Assembly: GCF_030272615.1 (NCBI RefSeq)
Contig: NC_081406.1
Span: forward strand, 262,278,124 to 262,342,123
Source of the DNA: Cryptomeria japonica
Taxonomy: Eukaryota > Streptophyta > Pinopsida > Cupressales > Cupressaceae
Direction of reading: 5' to 3'
Length of the DNA: 64,000 bases
Positions 1-11,306 of this stretch are shown piece by piece. Below the pieces are notes generated by a model, which was not told the origin of the DNA, searched no databases, and worked only from the letters and a program-made list of their open reading frames with translations. The position numbers were made by a program, and so were the translations under genes. Position 1 is the stretch's first letter, and each line of letters starts with the position of its first letter.

Positions 1-325
1 CAATGTTTTTAAAATTCATTTGAATCCATTTTATAGTTTTTTTAAAGTCGGTGCTTAAAGTTATTTTGGAAAGATGTTTGGTTTTTCTTGATTCATTTTT
101 GGTTTCATTATTGTTGTGACTACTGAGATCATTGATTATGACTGTGACCATTTATTCTCCTGGAGACCTGTTATGATCGATGTCTTTATTCTTCAAATCT
201 ATGAGGATTCATTGCAATGATATTGAATTTCTCCTGTATTCATTTAATAATGAAGGCCTCTTTTTACTTGTTCTGTCTTCTTCAATTTGTAGTATGTCAT
301 TGATGGTGCCTTTGAATTTATTTGT
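1..325. other. unassigned AT-rich DNA
   Basis: No coding similarity, LTR boundary or RNA gene was recognised here. It leads directly into a tandem duplication. Confidence 0.4.
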
Positions 326-545
326 TTGTTTGATCTGACTCATCTATAATTGGTATACGTTCGGTTGTTTCTGTAGTTAGGAAGTTGCTCTACCGACTTT
401 TCATTAGTGGTACAAATTTCTAATATGAAAGGTGCTTGTTTGATCTGACTCATCTATAATTGGTATACGTTCAGTTGTTTCTGTAGTTAGGAAGTTGCTC
501 TATCGACTTTTCATTAGTGGTACAAATTTCTAATATGAAAGGTGC
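326..545. repeat. 110-bp tandem duplication, two copies
   Basis: Copy 1 is 326-435 and copy 2 is 436-545. I see two differences between the copies, at the paired sites in cgttcggttg/cgttcagttg and ctctaccgac/ctctatcgac. Both are transitions at CpG. The copies are otherwise the same by eye, so the duplication is recent compared with the surrounding repeats. Confidence 0.9.
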
Positions 546-840
546 AGATTTAATCAGTAAAGTGAAAACCTCATTTTTGACATAAACATATAACATGAAT
601 ATGGATAGTTTAAACTTTCAAACTTAATAGTCCAAAAAGATACAAATCCTACGAACATATTAGTCTAACGAGTGAGCTTAGTAATCCAACAAAATATAAA
701 GCACATGAACACCCTAGTCCAATGAGGGTTTGGAGCACTAAGTCACTGGCATGAATGTCATCAAGGTCCAAACTTGCAAGCTTAATAGAGCACAAAGTGT
801 GCAAACACAAAGCCCACAAACACATACTATGCATATGCAT
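546..840. other. unassigned DNA next to a broken LTR end
   Basis: Nothing was recognised. The copia LTR to the right lacks its last ~43 bases, so this stretch probably replaced that end by deletion or by another insertion. Confidence 0.35.
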
Positions 841-1999
841 ATTAGTTTACTATCAGAAATCAGAACTATATGCTTATCAAAACCATTAAACCGGAGCACA
901 AAAGAACCAACACAATGAAGAATAGAACATGAAAGCTTAGTACACACAACACCAATATTTTGACATGGAAAACCCAGTGAAGGGAAAAACCACAGTGGGA
1001 AACCCTACCCACAATCAGACTCTACAGTAGTATTGTGAACAATTACAATTGGGTCTGCACTTGCAGAAAGACCAACATCCTAGAGCGCACTGCTCATCAC
1101 AAAAGGAAGTGTCACTGACTTACAAAAATATCGGACTACAATCTGGAAAGAATGTACTGTGAAAGTAGCATCTCCTAATGCTTGATACAGTTCTGATTAA
1201 GCACAGATGACTGCCCTTCAATACAAAAACCTTCACCGAGTGATATATCACTTGTTCGCACATAAACCTTCCTCTGCTAATGCAGACATAACCTTCCATC
1301 CCATCGATATCCAAATTACATGAATAAGTCACCTATAAATACAAACCATCAACCTTATTGACAAGGTCGGCTAAACCCTAAACCCATAAACCCATAATAA
1401 CAAAAATTACATTACACGGTATCACCGGACCAATATTATGATTTACATTACATAGCATGGACCTAAAACAAGTAACCAAACAATTCCATCCGCCGGAAAT
1501 TCCGCTAAGACCAAAATTCAACACACTTCACCAGCCAATAAAAACCCTTAGTGAAGTAACACAAAAAGTCTAATTGGGTCCAAATAGGACCACCATAACA
1601 ACACGCCAGCCAATGAAAAGTCACTAAACACTCGGAATATGATCAAGAAGCACCTTCAACATGATAGAAACTGATTCCATAAGCCGAACCAAGATTGTTT
1701 GACCAAAACACCAAATATCATTTACTGGTAAAACTAACTGGGAAAGCTAGAAGCTAGCCAGTATCGGTAAATACCAAAAATGATTACAACCAAAGCACCA
1801 AATCATGAACCAACAAAATATAGCAAGCATATAATCATCCAAAGTAAGGATCCAAAACCAATTCCAGAGATTTGATCATACTGGATCAAAATCATAGCCA
1901 AAACCAAGATGATCACCAAGACTAACCGAGATAGGTCCAACCGAGATACAACATTGACATCAATGAGAATACTTAACCAAATCCAGCATATTGCCAACA
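841..1999 (-). repeat. 3' LTR of the copia element, outer end truncated
   Basis: It aligns along its length with 9317-10498. On the minus strand it begins TGTTGGCAAT at 1999, directly after the polypurine tract. The last ~43 bases, which end TCTAACA in the 5' copy, are missing. Confidence 0.88.
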
Positions 2000-2010
2000 C
2001 CCCCTTTGGC
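2000..2010 (-). other. polypurine tract of the copia element
   Basis: The minus strand reads GCCAAAGGGGG directly before the 3' LTR TGTTGG. This primes plus-strand DNA synthesis. The large element at 39075-54681 has a very similar tract, GCCAAAGGGGGAGAT. Confidence 0.85.
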
Positions 2011-2260
2011 ATTGATGGCAACACTGAATGTGAAAAATATCCAAGTGCTAAGGAATGCCAACAATCTCCCTCAAAGATATGACTAATTTTCACTTGAATA
2101 CCACCTCTCCCCCTTTGATATCAATGACAAAGGATGGATGCCGGATCAAAAATATTGAACCAAACAGTTGACTACTCCCCTTGAGTAGTAGCATCATCTC
2201 ATCAACCCAGATCAAAGAAAGTATCTGATAAGCTTACCGGATTGATGTATTCGTGCATCT

Positions 2261-2648
2261 CTAAGTCTCTTCCGGAGGGTTGGTAACCCCCAACCGATCT
2301 CTGAGATATTCAAAAGTATCTTTAGGCAATGGTTTAGTTATAATATCTACAATCTTCTCCTTAGTAGGCACATAAACCAATCTGACTTCCTTTGCTTCCA
2401 CCTTTTCCTTCAAGAAATTGTACCTTATAGAAATGTGTTTTGATTTGGAATGAAATGCCAGATTCTTTGGCATATCAATAGCAGCAGTATTATCACGGCG
2501 AATAACAATAGGCTCGTCATAACTTACCCTTATATCTTTTAACATTTGTTTCATCAATAAAATTTGAGTATAGTTGGTAGCAGCAGCTACATATTCCACT
2601 TCAGCAGTAGATAATGAAGTACATGATTGTTTCTTGCTAAGCCATGAA
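2261..2648 (-). pseudogene. copia RNase H domain, end of pol
   Basis: The translated fragment carries the copia RNase H landmarks SLSTAEVEY (catalytic Glu), RRDNTAA (catalytic Asp, usually CDN), FHSKSKHI and IITKPLPKD, then a natural stop. The first catalytic Asp, usually in a GYSDADWA motif, is absent. The sequence jumps from the pre-RT linker straight into the middle of RNase H, so the deletion that removed reverse transcriptase also removed the RNase H N-terminus. About 250 bases of non-coding 3' sequence separate the stop from the polypurine tract. Confidence 0.88.
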
Positions 2649-2651
2649 ACC

Positions 2652-2750
2652 AATATAATCCATAGGAGGCGGTTAAGCCATGACACAAACCCAATCACTG
2701 CGGTGCACAACACAAGGAAACCAAGAGCGCACACCATGCAACAATCCCCA
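2652..2750 (-). repeat. fragment of a 215-bp dispersed repeat at the RT deletion junction
   Basis: This stretch matches the repeat at 37781-38155. Shared blocks include ggcggttaagccatg, cacaaac and gcacacc.tgcaacaatcccc. It lies exactly where copia reverse transcriptase should be, between the NHFEDQIIGD linker and RNase H. It therefore either replaced RT or was left behind when RT was lost. Confidence 0.75.
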
Positions 2751-3405
2751 ATGATCTGATCTTCAAAATGATTTAGTTTTACATACCTGGGAGTCTTTGA
2801 ATTTTCTTGATTTACTGACTCTTTATGATGTTCCTCTATCACAATTGAGTTTTCTGATGTTACCAGAGTGACAAGTTCACTGTTCTGAGCAACTTCATGA
2901 ATTACCAATTAAGGTCTGATAAATTCATCTTCCGGTCCGCAGTCATATGATCTGATCTGATTACTGCCATGTTCATCCACCTTGACATTATTCTTTTTGT
3001 TATCCTATTCAATCTTTTGTTATAACATCTATATGTTTTTCTCTTGGTAGAATAACCCAAAAATATTCCTTTATCACTTCTAGGATCAAATTTTCCCAAT
3101 GCATCATCTCTTTTAATGTAATATTTACTTCCAAAAAATTTGAAATATTTGACAGTAGGAGTACGACCAAACCATAATTCATAAGGAGTCTTACCGATAT
3201 CACCTTTTATGTGTACTTTGTTGAAAGTGTATACAGTTGTATTGACAGCTTCCCTCCAATAAATATCAAACAATTTAGCTTATGTCATCATAGTCCTTGC
3301 CGCATCCAATATGGTTATGTTCTTCCTTTCCACCAATCCATTATGTTGTGGAGTCCTAGGTGCAGAAAGTTGTCTTCTAATTTCATTCTTCTCACAAAAG
3401 TTGTT
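2751..3405 (-). pseudogene. copia integrase C-terminal half and pre-RT linker
   Basis: Reading down from 3405, the fragment contains RRQLSAPRTPQHNGLVERKN. This is the end of the integrase core, with the third catalytic residue (Glu) in LVERKN. It continues through YELWFGRTPTVKYFKFFGSKYY and KGIFLGYS, hallmarks of the copia integrase C-terminal region. The linker ends YVKLNHFEDQIIGD, which normally precedes reverse transcriptase. A stop interrupts the segment after ARTMMT. The upstream half resumes at 4676 on the far side of the inserted LTR. Confidence 0.88.
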
Positions 3406-3410
3406 GAATT

Positions 3411-4670
3411 TGTTAGACAACTCAGATAACCAGAGGACAACTGAGAGGGGGGTGAATCAGTTGTCACTGGATTAAAGAACTTTAAGTATTCAAATCCTTA
3501 TTACGAGAACACATAAACTCAATACTGGAAAGCATAAACCAAATACCAGAATAACTGATATAGCAATTAAATATAAACATAAATCACAAAACAGTTACCA
3601 TCCATCCACAACACATGACACCAAGATTTGTACGTAAAAAACTCGGTAAAGGGAAAAACCACAGTGGAAAGCCTACCCACAATCAGATAATACTTCTGCA
3701 GCAAGTATGTGATTACAAAATGAAGAGGCATGCACATGCAGGAAGGCCAACAACCTAGAGCGCACTGCTCATCACAAAAGGAGCCTCACTGACTACAGAA
3801 AAAATCAGACTACAATCCGAAATAAAGATTGAACTGCAAGTATAGCATCTCCTATGCCTGAGTACAGTTTTGATTAAGCTCAATATTGAAGGCCTTAAAC
3901 CTCTTCCACAAACCCAATTCGATCACCTATGATCGACCAAAACCTCTGCATATGATTACAACATTATTCGCACACAGATCATCCTATATCCCATTTTCCC
4001 GTAGCCATACATGATCTACAAAGAGATCTTACATCATATTTATACCAACCCAGGACCTAAACAATTAGGTTGGCCACCTAAAAGATAATACAATAAATTC
4101 ATAACATAAACCCGCAATCCAATGATCAAACAAGTCAGATTATGCCGAAAACAATGTAAAGCAATCATTAAATCCTGATGGTAGCGCATCGGGATCATCC
4201 ACCAACACATTACCAATTTATAACCTAGATAACACCGGACCCAAAATAGGTCGCCATAAACCAAATCCAACACCACCGATCAATACGAACACGAACAAGA
4301 TAACCAATAGCATCCTGATAACCATCTAGAAGCCACCCCAACACCACTAATCACGTGCATCAAAAGATCTTCAACAAATCTCTGTCAGTAAAACCCTTAC
4401 CAATGACCAAAAGGCTTACTAGAACAAATGATAGCTCCTGAGTCATCACATCCCGAATCAACTGATCGCGATACGCATCTGAATAGCATGAATGATGGAT
4501 CCAAACCAATTCCACAAACCAAAGCATACCGGAGCAATACCGGATCAATAACATAATCCAACCACTCTATCGGAACCAACCGAAAACCGGTAAACAACGA
4601 AAAAGTCGGTGTTGCCATCAATGACAAAACATCAATGCAACACAAAATCAATTCCTCCAAATTGCCAACA
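3411..4670 (-). mobile_element. solo LTR of a related copia element, TSD GAATT
   Basis: This is a 1260-bp LTR inserted in the integrase of the copia element. On the plus strand it starts TGTTAGACAACTC and ends ATTGCCAACA, matching the termini of the host element's own LTRs. It is flanked by perfect 5-bp duplications, gaatt at 3406-3410 and 4671-4675. It shares the internal block around 3633-3662 with the host LTRs (a TTTTCCC/CTTTACCGAG type motif on the minus strand). No internal domain remains, so it is the product of LTR-LTR recombination. Confidence 0.93.
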
Positions 4671-4675
4671 GAATT

Positions 4676-5252
4676 CACCGGATGTAAAATCACTACCTTG
4701 ATCTGATCTCAAACACTTTATCTTCAGTCCTGTCTCAGTCTCAACCATAGCTTTAAAGATCTTGAATTTCTCAAAAGCTTCAAATTTTTCTTTCAAAAAT
4801 GCTACCCACATCATTCAAGAATAATCATTAATAAGTAACATAGAGTATATGTCACCTTGAAAACTTTTAGTCCTTGTCTGTACACACAGATCATTATGAA
4901 TAAGATCAAGAATTTCATTAGATTTATCATGTAAGCTTCTAAAAGAAGTTTTGACTTGCTTACCCATTTGACATTCTCTACATACTGGGTTATAAGGTTT
5001 GACAATTTTGGGCAAATCTCTGATAGCCTGTGTTGAACTGATCTTCACTATGCAATCAAAATTTACATGACACATCCTCTTATGTCATAACCAACTTTCA
5101 TCAATCTGAGCAATCAAGCAAGCTTTCTCACCAGAGTTCAAATGAAAGATGTTTCCATTAGTCTGAGTTCCAGAAGCTATTTCCAATCTAGATCTATTGA
5201 TGATCTTACATTTTCCATCCTTGAATTGTAAATGAAATCCTTTATCCACTAT
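4676..5252 (-). pseudogene. copia integrase N-terminal half
   Basis: The fragment covers the pre-integrase region (HKRMCHVN), the zinc-binding pair CRECQMGKQ and the start of the core. LIHNDLCV carries the first catalytic Asp, and LRSDQG carries the second. A TGA replaces a Trp just before HKRMCHVN, and a TAG follows LSVG. Translation stops at the solo LTR inserted after TSGEF. The element's tail end of integrase continues at 3405. Confidence 0.9.
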
Positions 5253-5690
5253 CTAACCTACACTTAAAATATTGTTCTTTAAACTTTCAACATAATAAAC
5301 ATTATCAGTGTTAGTCTTACCATTCAATGATATTGTTCCCTTGCCTTTGATCCTACATGCCTTGTTGTCTCCAAATCTGACTAATCCACCATGAAATTCT
5401 TGTAGTGATAGAAATTTTCTCTTCTCAACAGTCATGTGATGTGAGCATCCATTGTCTATAACCCATTCATCCTTTTCTTCAATTTTAGCAGCTAAAGCCT
5501 TTTCATCAGTATGAATTGCTTCAATGATAGGTTTCGGAGAATCATCCTTGATAGCAATAAAAACCCAGTCCTTACCAGAGGCAGCTCCATTACCGATTCC
5601 ACTCACATGTTCATCATCATCAGTAATACCAAAATCATCATCACCAACATAATAGCATGATTCATCCTTAGTCCTTCTAAATCTAGGTTT
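5253..5690 (-). pseudogene. copia aspartic protease region
   Basis: The landmark WVIDNGCSHHMT is the copia protease active site, normally DSGCSHHMT. The residue after the catalytic Asp is Asn here. GGLVRFGDN, GKGTISLNGK and VYYVESLKNNILSVG follow in the usual order. The reading frame is shared with the zinc knuckle upstream and is broken by one stop at about 5691-5693. Confidence 0.88.
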
Positions 5691-6323
5691 GTTCTAATAT
5701 TCCGGATTAGGCTTATAACTCTTCACAAATCTTTCATGATTCCTAGCAGCTCTTTCAGGGCATCTAGAAGCAAAATAACCAATTTTATTGCATGAAAAAC
5801 ATTTAAAGGGGACTTTTCCTTCATACTTACTTCCAATTAGTCCTTTAGGAATTCTTCTAGCAATCAGGGCTTCTAGCTCTTCAAAGTTCTCTTTCTTCTC
5901 TTTCAATGTCCTCTATATCTTTAGCATACATCTCTTTCCAATCTATCTCTTGCTTACCAGAGGCATATGCTCTAAATGCAGTCTCAGTTTTAGTAGCACT
6001 CTGATCATTAAGTTCCTCAAGCTCAAAAGTAGTCCATTTCCCAAGCAGTGTATCTTTGGTAATAGGGGTACTTGGCATTGTCTAGAGTTCACTGATTGTA
6101 GTAGCCTTCGTCTTATAAGCCGGAGGTAGAACTCTCAGAACCTTTGACACTATCTCATCCTCACTAACCAATCTACTGCAACATTTGATTCCCATAACAA
6201 TCTCATTTACTTTGTCCATGAAGGAACTTATCTTCTCATCTTCTTCCATCTTCAAAGTTTCATACCTTACCTGGAAACCTTCAAGTTTTACAATTTTCAT
6301 AGCCTGGTCACCTTCATAAAGAG
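5691..6323 (-). pseudogene. copia Gag, C-terminal part with zinc knuckle
   Basis: The part nearest the insertion reads TLYEGDQAMKIVKLEGFQVRY, typical of the copia Gag UBN2/Retrotran_gag domain. Farther on is CFSCNKIGYFASRC, a CCHC knuckle in which the His is Tyr. There is a TAG at about 6079-6081 and a one-base frameshift near 5900. The Gag N-terminus resumes at 8977, beyond the Ty3 fragment. About 30 residues of Gag are missing between the halves. Confidence 0.88.
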
Positions 6324-6643
6324 TGTTGCCGGGAATAATCATTATGTTATGTTGTTATATTATGTTTATGTTGTCGTCGGTAATAATGAGTTACGGCGGT
6401 CAGTTAGTTAGCCGACGGGTAGGTACTTGGAGTCATGACGGTTGTGTCATACCCCTTCGGGTATTATATATTGTGTACCTTTTCTTCAAAGTATAATCAT
6501 GTTAGTTGTGTCAGATGTAATGTTATAAGCACTTATTGTACATGGACTGTGGAATTAATACAGAGGCTGGTTATTTAATATATTTCCATTATGTTATGTG
6601 CATTTACTTTCTGCATTTAACCGTTTACCCAAGAGGACAAACA
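6324..6643 (+). repeat. 5' LTR of the truncated Ty3 element
   Basis: The LTR starts TGTTGCCGGG and ends GAGGACAAACA, directly before the primer site. Its left edge abuts copia gag coding sequence. Confidence 0.82.
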
Positions 6644-6645
6644 TT

Positions 6646-6664
6646 TGGTGTCGTTGCCTAGACG
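6646..6664 (+). other. primer binding site of the Ty3 fragment
   Basis: The sequence TGGTGTCGTTGCCTAGACG resembles the TGGCGCCGTTGCC class used by several plant Ty3 elements. The differences are mostly C-to-T changes. It begins two bases after the LTR. Confidence 0.65.
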
Positions 6665-6928
6665 AACTCGGGAACGGAAGACACAAATGGTGCACGGACA
6701 CAACGGGCCTACCCGTTGGTGAGATTGACCCAGAGGCCGACGACGCGCAAAGGGAACAATCATCGTGGGATGCAGAGCGTGATGGCAAGAGGCGAAGGGG
6801 AAATTGAACCTTGTAATAATCCCGACACATTGCTGATATAAATTGTGGCCGAAAGGCAAAATAAAAATAAAAATAAAAAAAGTTTTTTTGTGTACATGGC
6901 CTGTGTTTGCTGTGTATGGAAGTGACTT

Positions 6929-8973
6929 ATGCCCAATAGACTAAATAAGGACAAAAATAAAAAGATACAGAGTGACGAATGGGAAGTGGCACAAACCACG
7001 TTGAATCTCAGACAGCAGATAGAACGAAGGCGTAGGCTAAGGCAGCTTGCCAAGGGACGATCGGCCGAGGGGTTGCCCGAAGGGAACCCAGGAGGTGTCA
7101 CAGAGGTTGCGGAGGTAGAGATAGACAGAGAGAACTACACTATCTACACTATTGTAGGGCTGCCAGAAGGAGTCACAGAGGGTGCCGAAGGAGAACTCTA
7201 CAGTTCGCCAGAATACCATCGTAGGGTAAGAAACCTGATCGACGCTACCAGAGACTTGCTAAAGAATTTGTCCATTTCAGAGGACAACCGGAGGGAGACA
7301 TCGAAAGGTGACAGTACGACCGAAGTTGCCAAGGGAGCACAAGGGTACCGTACAGGAGGCAATTTGTTTGGTTCGGTGTCAGCAACTTTTTTCGGAGGAC
7401 CCACGAGTGGAGGTTCAGTTGCAGGAGGCAGAGGATCGCCAAGTACAAGCACGCAAGGAATTAGAGGAGCGAGACCCAGTGGTGGGATGGCGAGTAAACA
7501 AAAATTGCCAAAGTTCACAGGGGAGGGCAAGGAAGACCCCTTAAGGCACTACCGTACATGTGAAACCATTTGGTCCGTCAATGGAGTAATAGACCAGGAT
7601 GACTGGGTACAGCAGTTCCCAGCCACGTTACAAGGAGTTTCCATAGATTGGTACACCGATGTGGACAAGCAAAAAGTGGCCACATGGGCCAATCTATAGA
7701 AGGAATTCACGGGGGAGTTTCGGTTGCTTCGTGATGACAATGAAATTGTAACGGAGATATACAGTACCAAACAAGGTACCAGGGAGACAGTACGGGCATA
7801 CAGTCGGAGGCTGAAAGAACTCTTGGGTAAAATGGAAAGCCAACCCGCAGATGGATTGAAGAAACAATAGTTCGTTGAAGGGTTGAAATCCTCCCTATGG
7901 AGGAAGATGAAAATTGTACCCCCGACGTCATATGACGACGCTTATAATAGGGCGATGGACCTGGAGAGTGAACACAAAACATCAAAGAAGAAGAAAAGTA
8001 ATAAATCCTCATCCGAGGACGATGACTCTTCACAGGAAAGCAGCAGCGATGACGAGGCTGGAAAATGGGTGCAAGCGCTCCAGAAAGACATGGAGCAAAT
8101 GAGAAAAGAATTCAAAATAATGAGAAGCACTGGTCGGAATGAAGGGGACATATGGTGCACTGAGTGCAAAGAGGAAGGGCACACAAAGGGTACTTGCCAG
8201 AAGAAGGCATTCTGCGAGATTTGCCAAGTGATGGGACACTCCACCAGGGAGTGCCCATACAACATGAAAACCCGAAGTGTGCAAATGAACGAGGTGTTGT
8301 TCACGGAGCAGGCCACAACATCCGCACAAGCAGGTACTGGCCAACATACTAACACAACGGCATCATCTGGAGGATACCAGGACAACAGACGCGGCGGTAG
8401 AAGGAATAGCAACAATACCAATAACGGAAGCCGTATCCAGTATGACGCCAAGGGTCGGCCAATTATCCAATGTAGGGCCTGTAATCAATGGGGGCACTTC
8501 GCCCGTGATTGCACGAAGGAAGCCACCCCTCAGCACCTCTGCCGTTGGTGTGGGCCAAGCGACCATGAGGATGCAAATTTCCCATGGGAAGGGGTTAATC
8601 TCCTCAACATTGAGAAGGTTGAGAAGAAGACTGGTGAGAAAGAAGTACTAGCGATCACCCGCACCCAGACGAAAAAAGCCACTTATCCCGACCCCCGCAC
8701 GGAGAAGGAGAGATTACGGGAGGCAAAGGCCAATATTGAACGTGAGATGACGACCGAACGATAGGACAACGAGGTGGCGAGTACATCATCCCGTACGGAA
8801 GCGGAAAATAACATCATTGGGCAAATCTTGCAGATAGAGGTGCCGATAAAGGTAAAAGACCTTCTAGACTCTATGCCACAATTGAGGACTACCATCCTCA
8901 CCAATGTGCAAAGCACCGCATCGTCGAGTGCACCACAGGTAGGGGTTCCCACCACCGCATCCTCGAGTGCACC
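6929..8973 (+). pseudogene. Ty3/gypsy Gag pseudogene with zinc knuckles
   Basis: One reading frame from an ATG carries a charged N-terminus, a Gly/Ser linker and the Retrotrans_gag core (LPKFTGEGKEDPLRHYRTCE, then DWVQQFPATLQGVSIDWY). After this come an acidic Ser-rich stretch and three Cys/His clusters: CTECKEEGHTKGTC, CEICQVMGHSTREC and CRACNQWGHFARDC. Stops at 7697-7699, 7868-7870 and 8762-8764 are all TAG. The frame then continues with LLDSMPQLRTTIL, which usually precedes the protease, and is cut off. A direct repeat (accgcatc.tcgagtgcaccac) occurs twice at 8908-8976. Confidence 0.9.
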
Positions 8974-8976
8974 ACG

Positions 8977-9218
8977 CTTAACAATGCTTCTTTAGCTCTG
9001 ACATCATTTTCAGCCTTCTTCTGTTCATCAATAGGTGTCGATGTTCCAGAATTAGGATCATGAGGTATATACCCTTTGTCCACTATCTCCCAAACTTTAG
9101 CTCCAAGACATCTGAGATGAATCTTCATTCGCTCCTTCCATATTTTGTAATTTGTACCATCAAATTTGGGACTCTCCTTCCGATAGGGATTGAATGTAGA
9201 ACTAGATGCAGTTTCCAT
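8977..9218 (-). pseudogene. copia Gag N-terminus
   Basis: It starts at an ATG (9216-9218) 42 bases inside the primer site. The text reads METASSSTFN, then SPKFDGTNYKIWKERMKIHL and AKEALLS, the standard start of a plant copia Gag. The frame is open until the Ty3 insertion. Confidence 0.9.
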
Positions 9219-9259
9219 CAGATCTCCTCAAGTGGTTAAGCTTCTGCAGAGAGGACCTC

Positions 9260-9271
9260 GCTCTGATACCA
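9260..9271 (-). other. tRNA-iMet primer binding site of the copia element
   Basis: The minus strand reads TGGTATCAGAGC, the classical plant copia primer site complementary to initiator tRNA-Met. Two bases separate it from the LTR. Confidence 0.93.
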
Positions 9272-9273
9272 AT

Positions 9274-10498
9274 TGTTAGACATATCTGATACCGGGAGTA
9301 AACTGAGTGGGGGTGGATTAGTTTACTATTAGAAATTAGAACTTAATGCATATCAAAACCATTAAACCGGAGCACAAAGGAACCAACACAATGAAGAATA
9401 TAACATGAAAGATCAGTACACACAACACCAATATTTTGATGTGGAAAACCCGGTAAAGGGAAAAACCATGGTGGGAAACCCTACCCACAATCAGATGAAT
9501 ACTCTGTAGTGGTATTGTGAACAATTACAATGGGGTATGCACTTGCAGAAAGGCCAAGAGCTTAGAGTGCACTACTCATCACAAAAGGAAGTCTCACTAA
9601 CTTACAAAAACATCGGACTACAATCCGAAAAGAATGAACTGTGAAAGTAGCATCTCCTAATGCTTGATACAGTTCCGGTTAAGCACAAATGTTTGCCCTT
9701 CAATAAAAAAACCTTCATTGAATGATATATCACTTGTTCGCACATAAACCTTCCTTTGATAATGCAGACATAATCATCCATCCCATCGATATCCAAATTA
9801 CATGAATAAGTCACCTATAAATATAGATCATCAACCTTATTGACAAGGTCGGTTAAACCCTAAACCCATAAACCCATAATAACAAAAATTACATTGCATG
9901 GTATCACCAAACCAATATTATGATTTACATTACATAGCATGGACCTAAAACAAGTAACCAAACAATTCGATCCGTCATAAATTCCATTAAGACCAAAATA
10001 CAACATGCTTCACCAACCAGTAGAAACCCTTAGTGAAGTAACATAAAAAATCTAATCGTATCCAAATAGGACCACCATAACAACACGCCAGCCAATGCAA
10101 AGTCACCAAACACTTAGAATATGATCAAGAAGCACCTTCAACGTTATAGAAACTGATTCCATAAGTCGGACCAAGATCATTTGACCAAAACACCAAATAT
10201 CACTTACTAGTAAATTTAACCGGGAAAGCTAGAAGCTAGCCAATACCAGTAAATACCAAAAGCAATAACAACAAAAGAACCAAATCATGAACCAATAGAA
10301 TATAGCAAGCATATAACCATCTAGAGTAAGGATCCAAAACCAATTCCAGAGATTTGATCATACCGGATCAAAATCATAGTTAAAACCAAGATGATCACCA
10401 AGAGTAACCGGGATAGGTCCAACCTGGATAGTCTCCAACCGGGATACAGTGTTGACATCAATGACAACACTTAACCAAATCCTAACATATTGCCAACA
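9274..10498 (-). repeat. 5' LTR of the copia element
   Basis: This 1225-bp LTR reads TGTTGGCAATATG on the minus strand at 10498 and ends TCTAACA at 9274. It pairs with 841-1999. The internal block at about 9440-9468 (minus) is the motif shared with the other LTR families of this window. Confidence 0.92.
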
Positions 10499-11306
10499 GT
10501 AACTACACATCTCAATTCATGCTTCCTCTCTTCACATGTGCAACCTACAAGAGATGCTACAATAGGCCAACTTAAACAACTACTCATGTGCTTTCTTTTA
10601 TAGATATGGGCTTGCACAAAACCACCAAACAATATTATATAAACCATGTGACTAATGCTATGAGCTTACAAAACCATTTCTCCCCACATTTACTTTTTGA
10701 TACTATGTTTTTCCAATATTAAATATCATATGTATCTCGATGTTACATACAACACTTAAAAGTGACCCTAAGAAAGTGTAACCCATCTAATGCACAAATC
10801 CCTAAATCCCCTGTGTACCAAAAATAATATTATTTTTTACATTATAACATAAAGTAGGCTATATAACATAATTTTTTCTTGTATTCTCCCACTTGTATAC
10901 ATTGCTTAAGGGATAAAAATTAAACTCAAAAATAGAGGGAACAATCTCTATAGCCAACACGTACCATCAAGAAGTCAAATTATTATGTGTGCTGCATCAA
11001 GATACTTGCAACAATAATGAAAGTGACTGTAATCTCAAACATGATTCCTCTTATCCTCCATCATGCCAATGCACAAAAGATAATATTCAATCTAAAGAGA
11101 TGTCACATATTAGCAATAATCTTGCCTCAAGTTGATATCCAAACACAAACACTAAATCCAATGGTAATAAATATTCATCAATAGTTATCAAGAAAAAATT
11201 ATCATAGCTAAAATATCAATCATGACTAGTTGCTAACACATCTAACTAACCATAACTCAAGACCAAGGTATACACACCATAACAAGGAAATCTCATTCCA
11301 TCAACA
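10499..11306. other. unassigned AT-rich DNA
   Basis: No protein similarity or element boundary was recognised between the copia 5' LTR and the next solo LTR. Confidence 0.4.

Larger units (their letters stand above)
6324..8976 (+). mobile_element. truncated Ty3/gypsy element inserted in copia gag
   Basis: A 320-bp LTR, a primer site and gag are present on the plus strand. The sequence then stops abruptly and copia gag resumes at about 8977. No second LTR or target duplication was found, so the insertion was followed by a deletion that also removed some copia gag. Confidence 0.85.
841..10498 (-). mobile_element. Ty1/copia LTR retrotransposon, decayed, with two insertions
   Basis: This is a minus-strand element with its 5' LTR at 9274-10498 and 3' LTR at 841-1999. 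The primer site lies at 9260-9271 and the polypurine tract at 2000-2010. The order gag, protease, integrase, RNase H defines Ty1/copia. The reverse transcriptase is missing. A solo LTR (3411-4670) interrupts the integrase and a Ty3 fragment (6324-8976) interrupts gag. Many in-frame stops and at least one frameshift show it cannot make its proteins. No target duplication can be checked because the low-coordinate LTR end is lost. Confidence 0.92.

Noticed and set aside
1803-2093. Hydrophobic 96-codon minus frame
   Set aside because: It spans the copia LTR end and polypurine tract and is not conserved in the other LTR.
4397-4814. Minus-strand frames running from integrase into the LTR
   Set aside because: They are chimeric readings across the solo LTR border at 4670, not genes.
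6594-6859. Small frames over the Ty3 LTR and primer site
   Set aside because: They cross the LTR, primer site and leader and have no similarity to proteins.
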